Part shown: positions 1-8,978 of the stretch, one piece after another
How positions within the stretch are numbered: the stretch's first letter is position 1
Layout: every line of letters starts with the position of its first letter
Source of the DNA: Stentor coeruleus
Lineage: Eukaryota > Ciliophora > Heterotrichea > Heterotrichida > Stentoridae
Reading direction: 5' to 3'
Length of the DNA: 64,000 bases
Assembly: GCA_001970955.1 (NCBI GenBank)
Contig: MPUH01000159.1
Location: forward strand, 28,814-92,813
Program-made: the position numbers and the translations under genes
The notes under the pieces: model-generated
Database searches by the model: none
The model's input: the letters and a program-made list of their open reading frames with translations, nothing else
Told to the model about the DNA's origin: nothing

Positions 1-893
1 CTTGGTTTTCCTCCACCAGTATTTATTTTTGCTTCAAATTGTGTTAGTTGGTCTATTGTTTTTTTGAGCTGAGCAAAACTGTTGATAAGTAATTCTTTTG
101 TAAAAACTTGGAAAGCAAGTAAGGAAGGAAGGATGTCGATAAATTTTTGTTTTTTTGGGTCGATATTTACTGTTTGCAAATCTCCAGCGATACCTGCAGA
201 CACACAAACTAGGTCGTTAAAAGTTTTTATTAATCCAGTGCTGGTTCTTTTCACAAGAGTTTTCTTAACATTTGAACTTACTGTATTGATTTCTTTATCT
301 AAAATTCTCTCAGTATCTTCAATAACATCTTTTAAAGCTCCACTTCTCTGTATAGATTCAATCAAACTTTCACTTGCTGGATTTTTTTTAGCCATTTTTG
401 AATCATGAAGGATTGATTGGAGGTTACCGAGTGTATTTTTCAAGCCTTGTGATATCAATGAATAGTTTTCTTCATTAGCAAATGAACTGTCTATGTTTTC
501 TGCTTCCATTGTTAGACCTAAAAAACTATCATAAATCGGAGCCAACAATGATAGATTATAAAGACTTGGGATAAGTTCTGAGGCTATTTTATAAGTATCT
601 TGATCAAAATATTTTAAATCACTTTCTGGAAGGGGTATTTTTGGTTGAATTTGCCCATTAAGAGAGTTTATCACATCAACAGAAGCTTTTGGGTTTGATT
701 TAACATAGTTGTTCAAAGCTATGCACACATAAAGAGGATTTGAATGAAGAGGATATTCAGCGCATGGTTCTGTGCTTGGCAGTAAAGTTTTTACAATTTC
801 TGGATCAACTTTAAACGCACATCCTTGGAGAAGCCTTGATAAATCACTTGATGACAGATCTGCTCCATTCAGTGTTATACCGTGTTTCTCCAT
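1..893 (-). CDS. Unrecognised protein, 3' end outside window
   Basis: An open frame runs on the minus strand from an ATG at 893 to the window edge with no stop, giving at least 297 residues. The protein begins MEKHGITLNGADLSSSDLSR. It is mostly predicted helical with no membrane segment, signal peptide or motif I can name. The middle contains a Lys-rich stretch around KKNPASESLIESIQRSGALK, and the visible C-terminal part looks amphipathic-helical and could be coiled coil. The 186 bp to the next gene, which is divergent, would hold both promoters. Codon use looks like its neighbours, so I am confident that it is coding, but not about function. Confidence 0.75.
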   Translation of the reverse strand, partial: MEKHGITLNGADLSSSDLSRLLQGCAFKVDPEIVKTLLPSTEPCAEYPLHSNPLYVCIALNNYVKSNPKASVDVINSLNGQIQPKIPLPESDLKYFDQDTYKIASELIPSLYNLSLLAPIYDSFLGLTMEAENIDSSFANEENYSLISQGLKNTLGNLQSILHDSKMAKKNPASESLIESIQRSGALKDVIEDTERILDKEINTVSSNVKKTLVKRTSTGLIKTFNDLVCVSAGIAGDLQTVNIDPKKQKFIDILPSLLAFQVFTKELLINSFAQLKKTIDQLTQFEAKINTGGGKP

Positions 894-1079
894 TTATATG
901 CCTCATTTTTTAGCTTTTTTAGTATGTAAAATTAAATAAAGGCTTGGAATTTTTATTATCAAAATTTTATATCAAGTTTAAAGTTTAGGTTTTTTTATTT
1001 ATCAAAAAAAATAATATGAGATGTATATGTTTAATTATTAGTTTTATATATATCGAATCCCTTCTGAATATTTTATAAA

Positions 1080-1898
1080 ATGGACGACCAAAAATTTGCA
1101 CCTTTTAATAGTGATCTCGCTGATTTTTTCTTGTGCACAAAAAATTCTATTAAATCTGAATACGATGAAAGTGTTTTCAGTTTAGAAAACAAAGATTTAT
1201 ATGCCCTACCTGCAAAAAGAAGGAATCTTAAACAGCCAAAAGACGCAAGTGGGAAATTTTATAAGACTTTGCCAGGTTTTCTCATAAACTACATTGAAAC
1301 ACAAGGTCCGACACCTGAACCTGAGCTTGTCAAACTTCTTAGTGAGCATCTTACCCATCTCAGAAATGCATCAGGAACAATTTATAAAAATTCCCCTTTA
1401 AAATGTTTACAAGGAATCTGCAGAATGCCTGTTTTTAATGTCGCTAATGGTATTTGGAAAATAAATCCTGAAGAAGTCGCTATATATAGAGATAATTTTA
1501 TTATTAAAGCAAGAAAAAGAAGTATTAATAAAGAAAGTGAGAAAAAAGGTCTTAGAAAAACTGAAAGGATTGTATCATTACTTAGAAGCTATAGTAGTAA
1601 ACTTTCTAGAGACCCTCGTACTGAGCGTTTAATAAAAAATCCTCTAAAAGAACTTACAGGAAGTGAAGACATTCAAGAAGCTGCACAAAAAATTGGTTAT
1701 GAAAGGCTTATAGGAATTATGCAAGCATATTCAGTTGTATCAAAACATTTTATTATGCTTATGAAAAAAGAAGAAACTTCAGTACAATTTAGTAATATTG
1801 AAAAAGATATTGAAGGTATTTACTCAAAACTTTCCCGTATCGAAAGTCATCTTGTGAAATTTAGCATGACAAGTTCGAAATCAGAAAGCAATAAGTAA
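1080..1898 (+). CDS. Unrecognised protein, possible winged-helix-like N-terminal half
   Basis: A 272-residue frame with an ATG start. Residues about 60-145 contain a compact helical block with alternating hydrophobic residues (FLINYIETQGPTPEPELVKL, then GIWKINPEEVAIYR). This is loosely reminiscent of a small winged-helix fold, but I cannot assign a family. Residues 150-185 are strongly basic (KARKRSINKESEKKGLRKTE), which could suit nucleic-acid binding or nuclear import. The C-terminus looks like a helix or short coiled coil. It is followed after only 8 bp by another gene on the same strand. Function is unknown; the DNA-binding idea is a weak inference. Confidence 0.7.
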   Translation: MDDQKFAPFNSDLADFFLCTKNSIKSEYDESVFSLENKDLYALPAKRRNLKQPKDASGKFYKTLPGFLINYIETQGPTPEPELVKLLSEHLTHLRNASGTIYKNSPLKCLQGICRMPVFNVANGIWKINPEEVAIYRDNFIIKARKRSINKESEKKGLRKTERIVSLLRSYSSKLSRDPRTERLIKNPLKELTGSEDIQEAAQKIGYERLIGIMQAYSVVSKHFIMLMKKEETSVQFSNIEKDIEGIYSKLSRIESHLVKFSMTSSKSESNK

Positions 1899-1906
1899 CT
1901 TTATAA

Positions 1907-2284
1907 ATGATTAGTGATAATATTACGCCTTTAAACTCTCGACCTATTTCTAGTTCAAATACTCATCGTAAACGTGGAAGTTCAGAATTTACTAACCCAG
2001 TTCTAAAGATTTGGTCAAGAAATCAAGGGTTTGATGATTCTGAATATATGTTTCATCAGTTAGGAAATTGGCCTAAAAAATATATGCTTAACAACCAACT
2101 AGAAGAAGAAATTTTAAAGATAAATAAACAAACTATAAAAATTGTAAGAAAACCTTCACGTCTTGTCAAGAACAGAAAGCAAAGTTGTTATACGCCAAAG
2201 CCTCAAGGAAAATATTATGTTAGTCCTTGGCTTTATCATCCACAGCCTGAATCATTGTTTTGCCCAAAACTTTATAGATTATAG
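1907..2284 (+). CDS. Unrecognised small basic protein
   Basis: A 125-residue frame starting 8 bp after the stop of the preceding gene. It is basic, rich in Asn, Ser, Lys, Pro and Tyr, and ends with an aromatic-proline segment (YYVSPWLYHPQPESLFCPKL). No domain is recognised. Joining it to the preceding gene by splicing was considered: the only GT...AG pair across the junction would be 20 nt, not the 15 nt seen elsewhere, and the upstream stop is read in frame. It is therefore treated as a separate gene with an unusually short upstream gap. Confidence 0.6.
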   Translation: MISDNITPLNSRPISSSNTHRKRGSSEFTNPVLKIWSRNQGFDDSEYMFHQLGNWPKKYMLNNQLEEEILKINKQTIKIVRKPSRLVKNRKQSCYTPKPQGKYYVSPWLYHPQPESLFCPKLYRL

Positions 2285-2341
2285 CTCAGTTCGTTTTTTT
2301 TTTGTTAGTAATAAACTAATAATTTAATTAAGTATTTGAAA

Positions 2342-3889
2342 ATGCTGAATCTTGAAACTGAGAAAAGACTAGCTCGGCTTTTATTTCAAATTGCTGAATG
2401 TGAAAGGTCAATAGAAAGAAGCAGGCAAAACATTTGCAGTAACCCTAATTTCGATATGTATTCGATTTTCCGTATTCTTGACTCACAGACTAACGGAAAA
2501 CTGGAAATAGGAGATTTGAAAGCATTTTTATCACGTGAAGGAATTTCACTTCTCAGATCCAACCTAGCATTAGTTATAAGGCAATATGATTCCAATAATG
2601 ATGGCAAACTGAGTTTAGAAGAATTTCAAGCTTTGGTTTTACCTTCAGAAGATTTAGAATTACGTAGAGTTGTTTTATCAAGAAATATTTACACAGTAAA
2701 TGCATATACTGAAAACTCAGTAGCAAGACATATTGAATTAGAAGCTGGATATCAAGTACAATTAGAGACTTTAAAGAAAAATTTAACTTCACGAGCTGAT
2801 TTTAACCCTATTGATGCATTTAGAACAATTGATGCTAATAAACTGAATTTTATTAATGTTTATGAAATTCGTGATTTTCTTAGAAGAAATGGATACTCAA
2901 TTACCATACAAGATATTTATGGGATAATTCGCCGTATTGATACTGATAATGATAGTAAAATTAATTATGAAGATTTTACTGCTAGTGTGTTACCTTGTAA
3001 AAAAGAAAGACCACAAAGTGCTCCTAGAAAAACTTTGAATAACTCTTCATTGAAAAAAACTTCAAACAACTCTTCATTAAGAAAAACTTCAAAAACAAGT
3101 CATAATAAATCTAATTTTAGTTCTCCAAACAAATCTCAATCTAAACAAATCAATCAAAAAATTATGTACAGGTCGATGAGGTCAAAGCTTTTCACATATG
3201 TGCCTTATGATGATATGAAATATATTGTTAATACATTTGCCGCACAAATAAGACTTGATTTAGATATTGAAAGAGAAAGAATAATTTTAGCTAAAAAATC
3301 AGAATTCACTTTGACTGAATTTTTCAGAGTTTTTGATGTTAATAATAAAAACTATATTACTACAACTGATATTGAAGATCTTTTACAATATTTAAGGATA
3401 CCTTATGATATAGATGAAGTTTATTTACTTATAAGACATTATAGTTCATATAAAGATTCAATAATAAGATTTTCTGATTTTGAAAGAATGTATATGCCTA
3501 GAGATAAATACTTTGCTCAAATTCTTAAAAATAAAAAAACAGTAATCGTCCCTCCTTATAATCGATTAACTTTTTTTTCTTCTGAGACAATCGACCAAAT
3601 AATAAAAATCCTCAGATTACAAATGCAAAGCGAGATTTTAGCTGAAAACTTAAGGAAAAATCTTATCAACAAAAAATGGATAAATTTCTATGAAGTCTTT
3701 GAAGAAATTGATAAAGATAGAGATGGGATGATATCAATTGGCGAATTCCAAGATATTTTCATACAACATGGTGAATCGCCATCAATAACTGAACTTGAAA
3801 TGCTTGTTGAACGTTATGATAAAGATTTTAATCGTCGAGTAAGTTACTGTGAATTTATCGAAGAAATCACTCCTAAACTTTTTAATTAA
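2342..3889 (+). CDS. Protein with eight EF-hand-like motifs in four pairs
   Basis: About 515 residues. The frame opens upstream at a TTG, but the first ATG (MLNLETEKRLARLL) at 2342 is the credible start. Four EF-hand pairs are visible. The even-numbered hands are often the best: the second has DSNNDGKLSLEE, the fourth DTDNDSKINYED, the seventh DKDRDGMISIGE and the eighth DKDFNRRVSYCE. The odd hands and the third pair have lost several ligands (for example DANKLNFINVYE), so perhaps four sites bind calcium. A Ser/Lys/Asn-rich linker with a repeated KTSNNSSL-type motif separates pairs two and three. The architecture fits a ciliate cytoskeletal or axonemal calcium sensor; no specific family name is justified. 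Its stop lies 28 bp from the stop of the convergent proteasome gene. Confidence 0.85.
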   Translation: MLNLETEKRLARLLFQIAECERSIERSRQNICSNPNFDMYSIFRILDSQTNGKLEIGDLKAFLSREGISLLRSNLALVIRQYDSNNDGKLSLEEFQALVLPSEDLELRRVVLSRNIYTVNAYTENSVARHIELEAGYQVQLETLKKNLTSRADFNPIDAFRTIDANKLNFINVYEIRDFLRRNGYSITIQDIYGIIRRIDTDNDSKINYEDFTASVLPCKKERPQSAPRKTLNNSSLKKTSNNSSLRKTSKTSHNKSNFSSPNKSQSKQINQKIMYRSMRSKLFTYVPYDDMKYIVNTFAAQIRLDLDIERERIILAKKSEFTLTEFFRVFDVNNKNYITTTDIEDLLQYLRIPYDIDEVYLLIRHYSSYKDSIIRFSDFERMYMPRDKYFAQILKNKKTVIVPPYNRLTFFSSETIDQIIKILRLQMQSEILAENLRKNLINKKWINFYEVFEEIDKDRDGMISIGEFQDIFIQHGESPSITELEMLVERYDKDFNRRVSYCEFIEEITPKLFN

Positions 3890-3917
3890 CCTTTCCAAAC
3901 TCATAATATTATCCTAT

Positions 3918-5247
3918 CTAAAAATCATCATCATCACTAAGTAAATCAAAGTCAATATCTTCATTGTTTTCTTTAACTTCTGCATTGTTTTTATTCTGAG
4001 GGAATTGCATGGTCTTAACAGTATCATTCCTTAATCCAATACAAAAGTCAATTCTCTTCTGTAAAAACGTCTGTGGATCATTCGTGGTATAAACATCTTC
4101 AATAGTTTTTGATTTAAGTTCTTTTGATTCATGGTCAATAAAAGCTTCGATAACTCCATCACGAATAGCTTTAGCGACTATAAATTCTGTATCTTGTGGT
4201 TTAAGACCAAGTTTATAAGCAACATCTTGTAAAGAAATAGCTGAATATGCAAGGTTTATTCTTTTAAGCCCTGATTTAATAACAATATGTCTAAGACGAG
4301 TAACTAAAGAATAGTTCATGTCTTCTATATAGATATTTTTATTATTGTTTAGAACTTCTGTAAATTTCTCAAGTTCACCCATTCTTACTGCGCGAATTAA
4401 ATCAACATAAGGTATAACTCCTTTCATAGCGAGGAGGCTTTTACGAGATGGAATAGTTCCCATAAGAAGTTCTATCAAAATTCTAAGCTTTTCAACTGCC
4501 AGTTTAAAACCTTTCGCTCCATTTTCTGGGGCTTTTCTCGCTGCTTGAACCAAATGACCATGAGATTCAGTATAATTCAAAGTTAGAGCTTTGATTTTCC
4601 CAAGATAAAACTGATTCCTAGCAATCTCAGGGTACCCGGATGTATCAGGAAATCCAGTCTTTTCAGAAAACTCTTTAGCCAGCCTTACTTTGTTTGTAAG
4701 TAAATAAAACCTTAAAATCACATTTATCAATACTGATTGAGAAAAAGTATCATGTTTAAGACAACTTGTTCTATAATATTGCAAAAACTCTTTAACATCT
4801 AAATCAGCTTTCAATTCATAAATATATCCTAAGTAATAGTATAGTTTTGCTATTAATGGTTGAGAGTTTCTACTATTAGTCTTTTGAAGTTCAGTTTTTG
4901 TAATCTCTTCAGCTTCAAGTAATCTATTTTCTTTGATTAATAGCATTACACTTAATATTGAGAGATATAATGAAACTTCAGCTGATTTATATTGAACTGT
5001 ATAAGATGTTTGGTTTTCTGCCCATCGAACTTCTGTGTTAAAGCAGATTTTAAAAAGACTTGCTAGTGTGGTCAAGTTTATTTTACTGCGAAGTCCATGG
5101 AGAAGGCGTAAGGAAAGGGCACAGATTTTACTGTCTTTGCTTTCTGCAGCTTTTTCGAGACTATCAAGTGCCTTGACTNTCTTTGCTTTCTGCAGCTTTT
5201 TCGAGACTATCAAGTGCCTTGACTAGCGATGCAGGGAGGTCAGCCAT
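3918..5247 (-). CDS. RPN3: 26S proteasome regulatory subunit Rpn3/PSMD3 (broken by an assembly join)
   Basis: A lid subunit of the 19S regulatory particle. The C-terminal half has the PCI domain of Rpn3, including LQDVAYKLGLKPQDTEFIVA and AKAIRDGVIEAFIDHESKEL, followed by the QKRIDFCIGLRNDTVKTMQF segment typical of the family. The gene carries an N at 5179 flanked by two identical 45-bp copies (5134-5178 and 5180-5224). Collapsing one copy gives a continuous protein of about 427 residues starting MADLPASLVKALDSLEKAAE from the ATG at 5247. This is shorter than animal and yeast Rpn3 (over 500 residues), the missing part being N-terminal. The acidic C-terminus (DFDLLSDDDDF) is as expected for a lid subunit. 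Confidence 0.92.
5134..5224. repeat. Assembly join: N flanked by 45-bp copies
   Basis: N at 5179; 5134-5178 and 5180-5224 are identical. Removing one copy plus the N (46 bp) restores the Rpn3 frame, so this is an artefact and not a biological repeat. Confidence 0.95.
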
Positions 5248-5333
5248 ATTTATGAGCTTTTAGTATTAGTGGGAGAAAAATTTAGCTTAAACTTCAATAT
5301 TTTAGATATTTTAACCAATAAATTTTAGCTAAA

Positions 5334-6407
5334 TTAACGATCTCTCATATTTTGAGAGAATTCTTTCGCTCTTTTCAAAGTTTCCTCAACATCACTAACT
5401 ATACTTTCTTTTTCAGACCTATCACTTGAATCCCCAGCAATTTTCCTCCTTTCAAGAATCTCATTAAGCGCTTGTATTTTCCCATTAGTTCCATCTTGAG
5501 TTATCGAAGTAAATCTTCTTAACTTTGTCACTTCTTCTTTTACTTTTTTCTTCTCATGTTTCAAATTCTCAATCCGTTCTTGACTTTCTAATATTTGCTG
5601 TTTAATATTAGCATTTTTACTATTAGAGCTTAATTTACTCTGTAAAGATGCAATATAATTATCCATTTGCTGAAGTTCAGCTTCTTTAAGCTCTAAATCT
5701 TTAATCTGTGAACTAAGGTCTTCTAATTCTTTTTCAACTATTTTTAGTTCTCTATTAACATCACTTTCAGATAAAGAAAGTAAAGCTTCATAAGAATGTT
5801 TTTCAGCTGTATTACTATTTTCATCACCTTCCCAATGTTTAACTTCTTCTGATAAGTCTTTATAAATATTCTCAGCTTCTCGAAGTTCGTCAATAAGCAC
5901 GGATTTTTCTTTTTCAAACATTTGGAGTTTTTCTTCAATATTTTCTTGGTCTTTCAAAGTTTCTTCCTGTGATTCAATTGCCCCTTCCAGATCAGCGATT
6001 TGTTTTTCAGTTTCATTTATTAAACTTTCTAAAGACTCATGCTCTTTTTTTATTTCTTCTCGTTTTGTTATCATATCTCTGATTTTCTGTGATTTCTCTT
6101 CAAGTTCTCTTTGAATTTCTGTGATTTTTTCGATACCAGCTTTTACGGTCATGTTCGTAGGATCAGCAGCTTCTCCTTGTGGGACGAAATCATTCATGAT
6201 ATCTTTTAATTCTTTTATCTCTTTTTCTAAATCACTGTGCATTATCCTTAAATCTTGTAAGCTATCTTTTTCTTCTTCTGGTCTATCGTCATGTTGACTT
6301 TTTAACTTGTCTCGTTCTTTTTCTAATTGAATATTCTCTAAACTTATCTGCTTAATGATTTGATTTAATTCTTGAATAGCAGAAGCTTTACCATAGGAAC
6401 AGCCCAT
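5334..6407 (-). CDS. Coiled-coil protein with N-terminal MGC acylation signal
   Basis: A 357-residue protein that is almost entirely coiled coil (long heptad stretches rich in Glu, Lys and Leu from about residue 10 to 345). It starts MGCSYGKASAIQ: Gly2 could be N-myristoylated and Cys3 palmitoylated, a common arrangement for proteins tethered to membrane or ciliary membrane. No catalytic domain is seen. It is divergent from the histone-like gene that starts 51 bp away. A structural role at a membrane or the cell cortex is inferred from the acylation-type start plus the rod; there is no recognised homologue. Confidence 0.8.
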   Translation of the reverse strand: MGCSYGKASAIQELNQIIKQISLENIQLEKERDKLKSQHDDRPEEEKDSLQDLRIMHSDLEKEIKELKDIMNDFVPQGEAADPTNMTVKAGIEKITEIQRELEEKSQKIRDMITKREEIKKEHESLESLINETEKQIADLEGAIESQEETLKDQENIEEKLQMFEKEKSVLIDELREAENIYKDLSEEVKHWEGDENSNTAEKHSYEALLSLSESDVNRELKIVEKELEDLSSQIKDLELKEAELQQMDNYIASLQSKLSSNSKNANIKQQILESQERIENLKHEKKKVKEEVTKLRRFTSITQDGTNGKIQALNEILERRKIAGDSSDRSEKESIVSDVEETLKRAKEFSQNMRDR

Positions 6408-6458
6408 TTTTTTATTATTAGATTTAAATCAAATAATTTTTCATAAATCCCCCAATCA

Positions 6459-6779
6459 ATGGAAACTCCACAAAAAAACAGGAAAATATCTCTTGAAAGC
6501 TTGATACTTCAAGAACTTTATAAACAAAACCTTGCTGAAACAATACTTACTGAAAGCGCTGAGTTTATGTCTGGCGCTTTAAATTACTGTATAACTGAAT
6601 TATTAGACATTTCAGTAGAGAGATCAAAACTTAAGGGTTCAAATTTAATATGCTCATCACATATCAAAAAAGCTATTGAAGAAGATTTTGAATTTGCTAA
6701 ATTATTACAGAATACTGTTATATATGGAGCATATAATAAACATTTAGATGAAAAAGAACATATTTCAAAAAATAATTAA
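6459..6779 (+). CDS. Highly divergent histone H2A-like protein
   Basis: A 106-residue protein with a histone fold that aligns with H2A without gaps over the alpha-1 to alpha-3 region. The segment LAETILTESAEFMSGALNYC matches the alpha-1/alpha-2 part of H2A ([20 protein letters not shown]), and SSHIKKAIEEDFEFAKLL matches PRHLQLAIRNDEELNKLL. The basic N-terminal tail is short (METPQKNRKIS), and the docking tail is reduced. Of the six acidic-patch residues of H2A, two appear changed (E56 to Asn, E91 to Phe), one is conservatively replaced (E64 to Asp) and three are kept (E61, D90, E92). It could be a ciliate H2A variant or another H2A-type histone-fold subunit (for example of the NF-YC/CHRAC type); the KLL match favours H2A. 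Confidence 0.72.
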   Translation: METPQKNRKISLESLILQELYKQNLAETILTESAEFMSGALNYCITELLDISVERSKLKGSNLICSSHIKKAIEEDFEFAKLLQNTVIYGAYNKHLDEKEHISKNN

Positions 6780-6997
6780 TTCATTTTGTAATTTTCTATT
6801 CAAGTTTGTATAAACATGTAAAAGTTCAATGAAATACTAAAAACTATTGGTAATTTTAAGTATCTGTATTTTATATATAAAATTATTGTATTTTTAAATT
6901 AAAACCCAAAGCTTAATCTTCTAAATTTTAATAGTAAATAAATACAACCTGTATTTTATTCCACAATCAAAAAAATTATCCTAATATTTTTTACTTT

Positions 6998-7972
6998 CTA
7001 CTTGTTCCATTGACTTTGAGACTTTATATAATTGTTATTTAATGCAAAATTTTGCATATAAGATGAAGAGAATTTGTTTTTATAATCTCCAAGCACAATA
7101 TGGTTTTGTTTATGATTCCATTCCTGCTCTCTAACTTCTGCTGGTTTATAATTCATTGCTGCTTTTGTTGATGACATATAATCAGGGTATTCAGCACTAA
7201 AGCTAAAATGTGATGATTTCAGATTTTGCAATTGTTCATTTGTCAGTCTCTGTTTTGAAAATTTATTTTCTCGATATGAAGCACTTTGATTACTTGACAA
7301 AAAAACTTCATCATTCCCTAAAATAAAATGTTCTTTTTTTAATTCTGCAACTTTTTCAGATGGCAACTTTCCAGGTTCACCAATTTTTTTCGAAAACTCG
7401 CTAACTGCAACAGATTTATACATTTTTGGATGCCCCCCAAAACTAATATGGGAATTAAGCATTCCTTTATCTATTTTTTCAATTTGCTGAGTTTGTAATG
7501 GGCCAAAGTTACTTTGCATAACAGTCGTTTTTTTAACTGTATCATTTCCAAAGTTGAAATTATGTTTTCTACTTTTTGATGGTGAATTATTACAAGATTG
7601 AGCTGGTGATATATTTAAACTTTTATATTTTGTACTTGATGGTATGAAAATCATATTTTGTTTACCCATAATAATGTTACTTTTATTTGAGTAATGGATT
7701 TTAGGTTTATTTTTTTTAGTTAAGGTATTTTGAACACAGAAACTAGCACCAGATTCTGTAGACATAAGATATCGATCACTACCTAAAACCACATGTGAAG
7801 AAGTTCTTTTATGGGAGTAATTATGAGGAGAATTATTTTCACCATAAGATTTAAAAAATGATTTTTGAGTTGTGATGAATGGGCCATCAGTTTTTCCAAG
7901 AATTAAATTGGATTTTCTACTTTTCTGTATTAGTTTAGCTCTGCATTTTTCTGAGAAAAAACTTCCTTCCAT
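6998..7972 (-). CDS. Protein with eight short 'sHxxlG...S' repeats, axonemal-like
   Basis: A 324-residue basic protein with eight copies of a motif: Ser/Lys, Asn/His, hydrophobic-x-hydrophobic-Gly, acidic or polar residues, then Ser/Thr and an aromatic 8-14 residues later. Examples are KSNLILGKTDGPF, SSHVVLGSDRYLMST, KSNIIMGKQNMIF, NSHISFGGHPKMYKS, KEHFILGNDEVFLSS, SSHFSFSAEYPDYMSST and QNHIVLGDYKNKFSSS. The copies are about 30-50 residues apart. Extended, regularly spaced motifs of this kind are characteristic of microtubule inner proteins and axoneme-associated proteins in cilia, but I cannot name a family; the role is inferred from the pattern. The gene is flanked by about 220 bp of AT-rich DNA downstream and by the OPA3-family gene upstream. 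Confidence 0.8.
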   Translation of the reverse strand: MEGSFFSEKCRAKLIQKSRKSNLILGKTDGPFITTQKSFFKSYGENNSPHNYSHKRTSSHVVLGSDRYLMSTESGASFCVQNTLTKKNKPKIHYSNKSNIIMGKQNMIFIPSSTKYKSLNISPAQSCNNSPSKSRKHNFNFGNDTVKKTTVMQSNFGPLQTQQIEKIDKGMLNSHISFGGHPKMYKSVAVSEFSKKIGEPGKLPSEKVAELKKEHFILGNDEVFLSSNQSASYRENKFSKQRLTNEQLQNLKSSHFSFSAEYPDYMSSTKAAMNYKPAEVREQEWNHKQNHIVLGDYKNKFSSSYMQNFALNNNYIKSQSQWNK

Positions 7973-8056
7973 ATTTTTACTATAAATTTCGTTGGAATAT
8001 TTAGAGAAAAAAGAAAATACTTTTATTGTATATAAGAAAATATAGCGATAGGGTTT

Positions 8057-8602
8057 TTATTTAGGATCAGTAATAAGATTATCTAGCTTATTACCCATAA
8101 GAACCTTTTCAGCTTCAGCCCGAGCATTTTCAGCTTCAGCTCGAGCTTTTTCACTAGCTTCTAACTGTTCTCTGATTTTCTGAACTTCACTACAAAGTTT
8201 TTCATAATCTGAACTTACACTTTTGTAATTAGTCTGAAGACTTGAAATCTGATCAACTACTTTTTGTTCTTTAATTTTTGTATCGTGACCTAGCTTATTA
8301 ACTTCATATAATCCCCAAGTTAACAATGTCCCATAAGTTAATAATTCTCCTATAAATTCAGCTCCTGATTCCATAGCTTTTTCATCGTTTAAAGGTTTTA
8401 TATAGTCAGTACTTCCCATGTTAGAAAGTGATCGAGTGAGTTTTATGTTAATACGATGATAGTATTGACCTAGGAAGACTAAAACTTTTTGGGAACGTGG
8501 CCTTTTGACTCCACCTGCTTTGAGTGAGGCTTTGATATAATTAGTCAATGGCTTTGTAAAAAGCCTAATAATCAAAGATACTACTTTAAATAGTGGGATC
8601 AT
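8057..8602 (-). CDS. OPA3: OPA3 family protein
   Basis: A 181-residue protein matching the OPA3 (optic atrophy 3) family along its length. The N-terminus has a hydrophobic helix followed by TKPLTNYIKA, equivalent to the SKPLANRIKE of animal OPA3. The middle keeps GQYYHR, KPLNDEKAMESGAEFIGELL (KPLNEEAAAELGAELLGE in animals) and a hydrophobic helix TYGTLLTWGLYEV. The C-terminal third is coiled coil with an ARAEAE tandem. OPA3 acts at mitochondrial membranes, affecting morphology and lipid metabolism; its exact biochemistry is unsettled. Length is close to the family norm. The start ATG is at the canonical position just before the hydrophobic helix. Confidence 0.85.
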   Translation of the reverse strand: MIPLFKVVSLIIRLFTKPLTNYIKASLKAGGVKRPRSQKVLVFLGQYYHRINIKLTRSLSNMGSTDYIKPLNDEKAMESGAEFIGELLTYGTLLTWGLYEVNKLGHDTKIKEQKVVDQISSLQTNYKSVSSDYEKLCSEVQKIREQLEASEKARAEAENARAEAEKVLMGNKLDNLITDPK

Positions 8603-8978
8603 TTTTATAATGGTTTTTTAGATGGGAATAATAGCTTTTAAGTTAAAGTTATGATTTATAGATGCTTAATAATTAAATTAAAAAAAAATAGGCTAGTGGA
8701 TAATGATAGAATTTTATTTTTAGATTTAATGATAAATTGTATAAAGAAGGAATAGTTTGATGATTTTCTCTTCTGGAAATAAAAAGCTTTTTTAGCTAAA
8801 AACTCAATCATTTCCAATCACTATACTTTTGATTTATATCATTATTTNCTCTTCTGGAAATAAAAAGCTTTTTTAGCTAAAAACTCAATCATTTCCAATC
8901 ACTATACTTTTGATTTATAAATATAATCAATACAATTATTGTCAAGATAAAACATATTAAAATCCTATATTAATACTA
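8603..8978. other. Intergenic, with assembly join
   Basis: Non-coding AT-rich DNA between two minus-strand genes. It contains an N at 8848, with about 70 bp starting at 8768 repeated from 8849. No gene, RNA or other signal is visible. Confidence 0.7.
8768..8920. repeat. Assembly join: N flanked by ~70-bp copies
   Basis: N at 8848. The segment beginning CTCTTCTGGAAATAAAAAGC at 8768 recurs from 8849; the left copy diverges in its last ten or so bases before the N. Probably artefactual. Confidence 0.85.

Noticed and set aside
82-408. 108-codon plus-strand frame near the window start
   Set aside because: It is antisense to a minus-strand frame open over the whole 893 bp with better composition.
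1889-1911. Fusion of the 1080-1898 and 1907-2284 genes by splicing
   Set aside because: The only GT...AG spanning the stop is 20 nt, unlike the five 15-nt introns; both frames have their own ATG.
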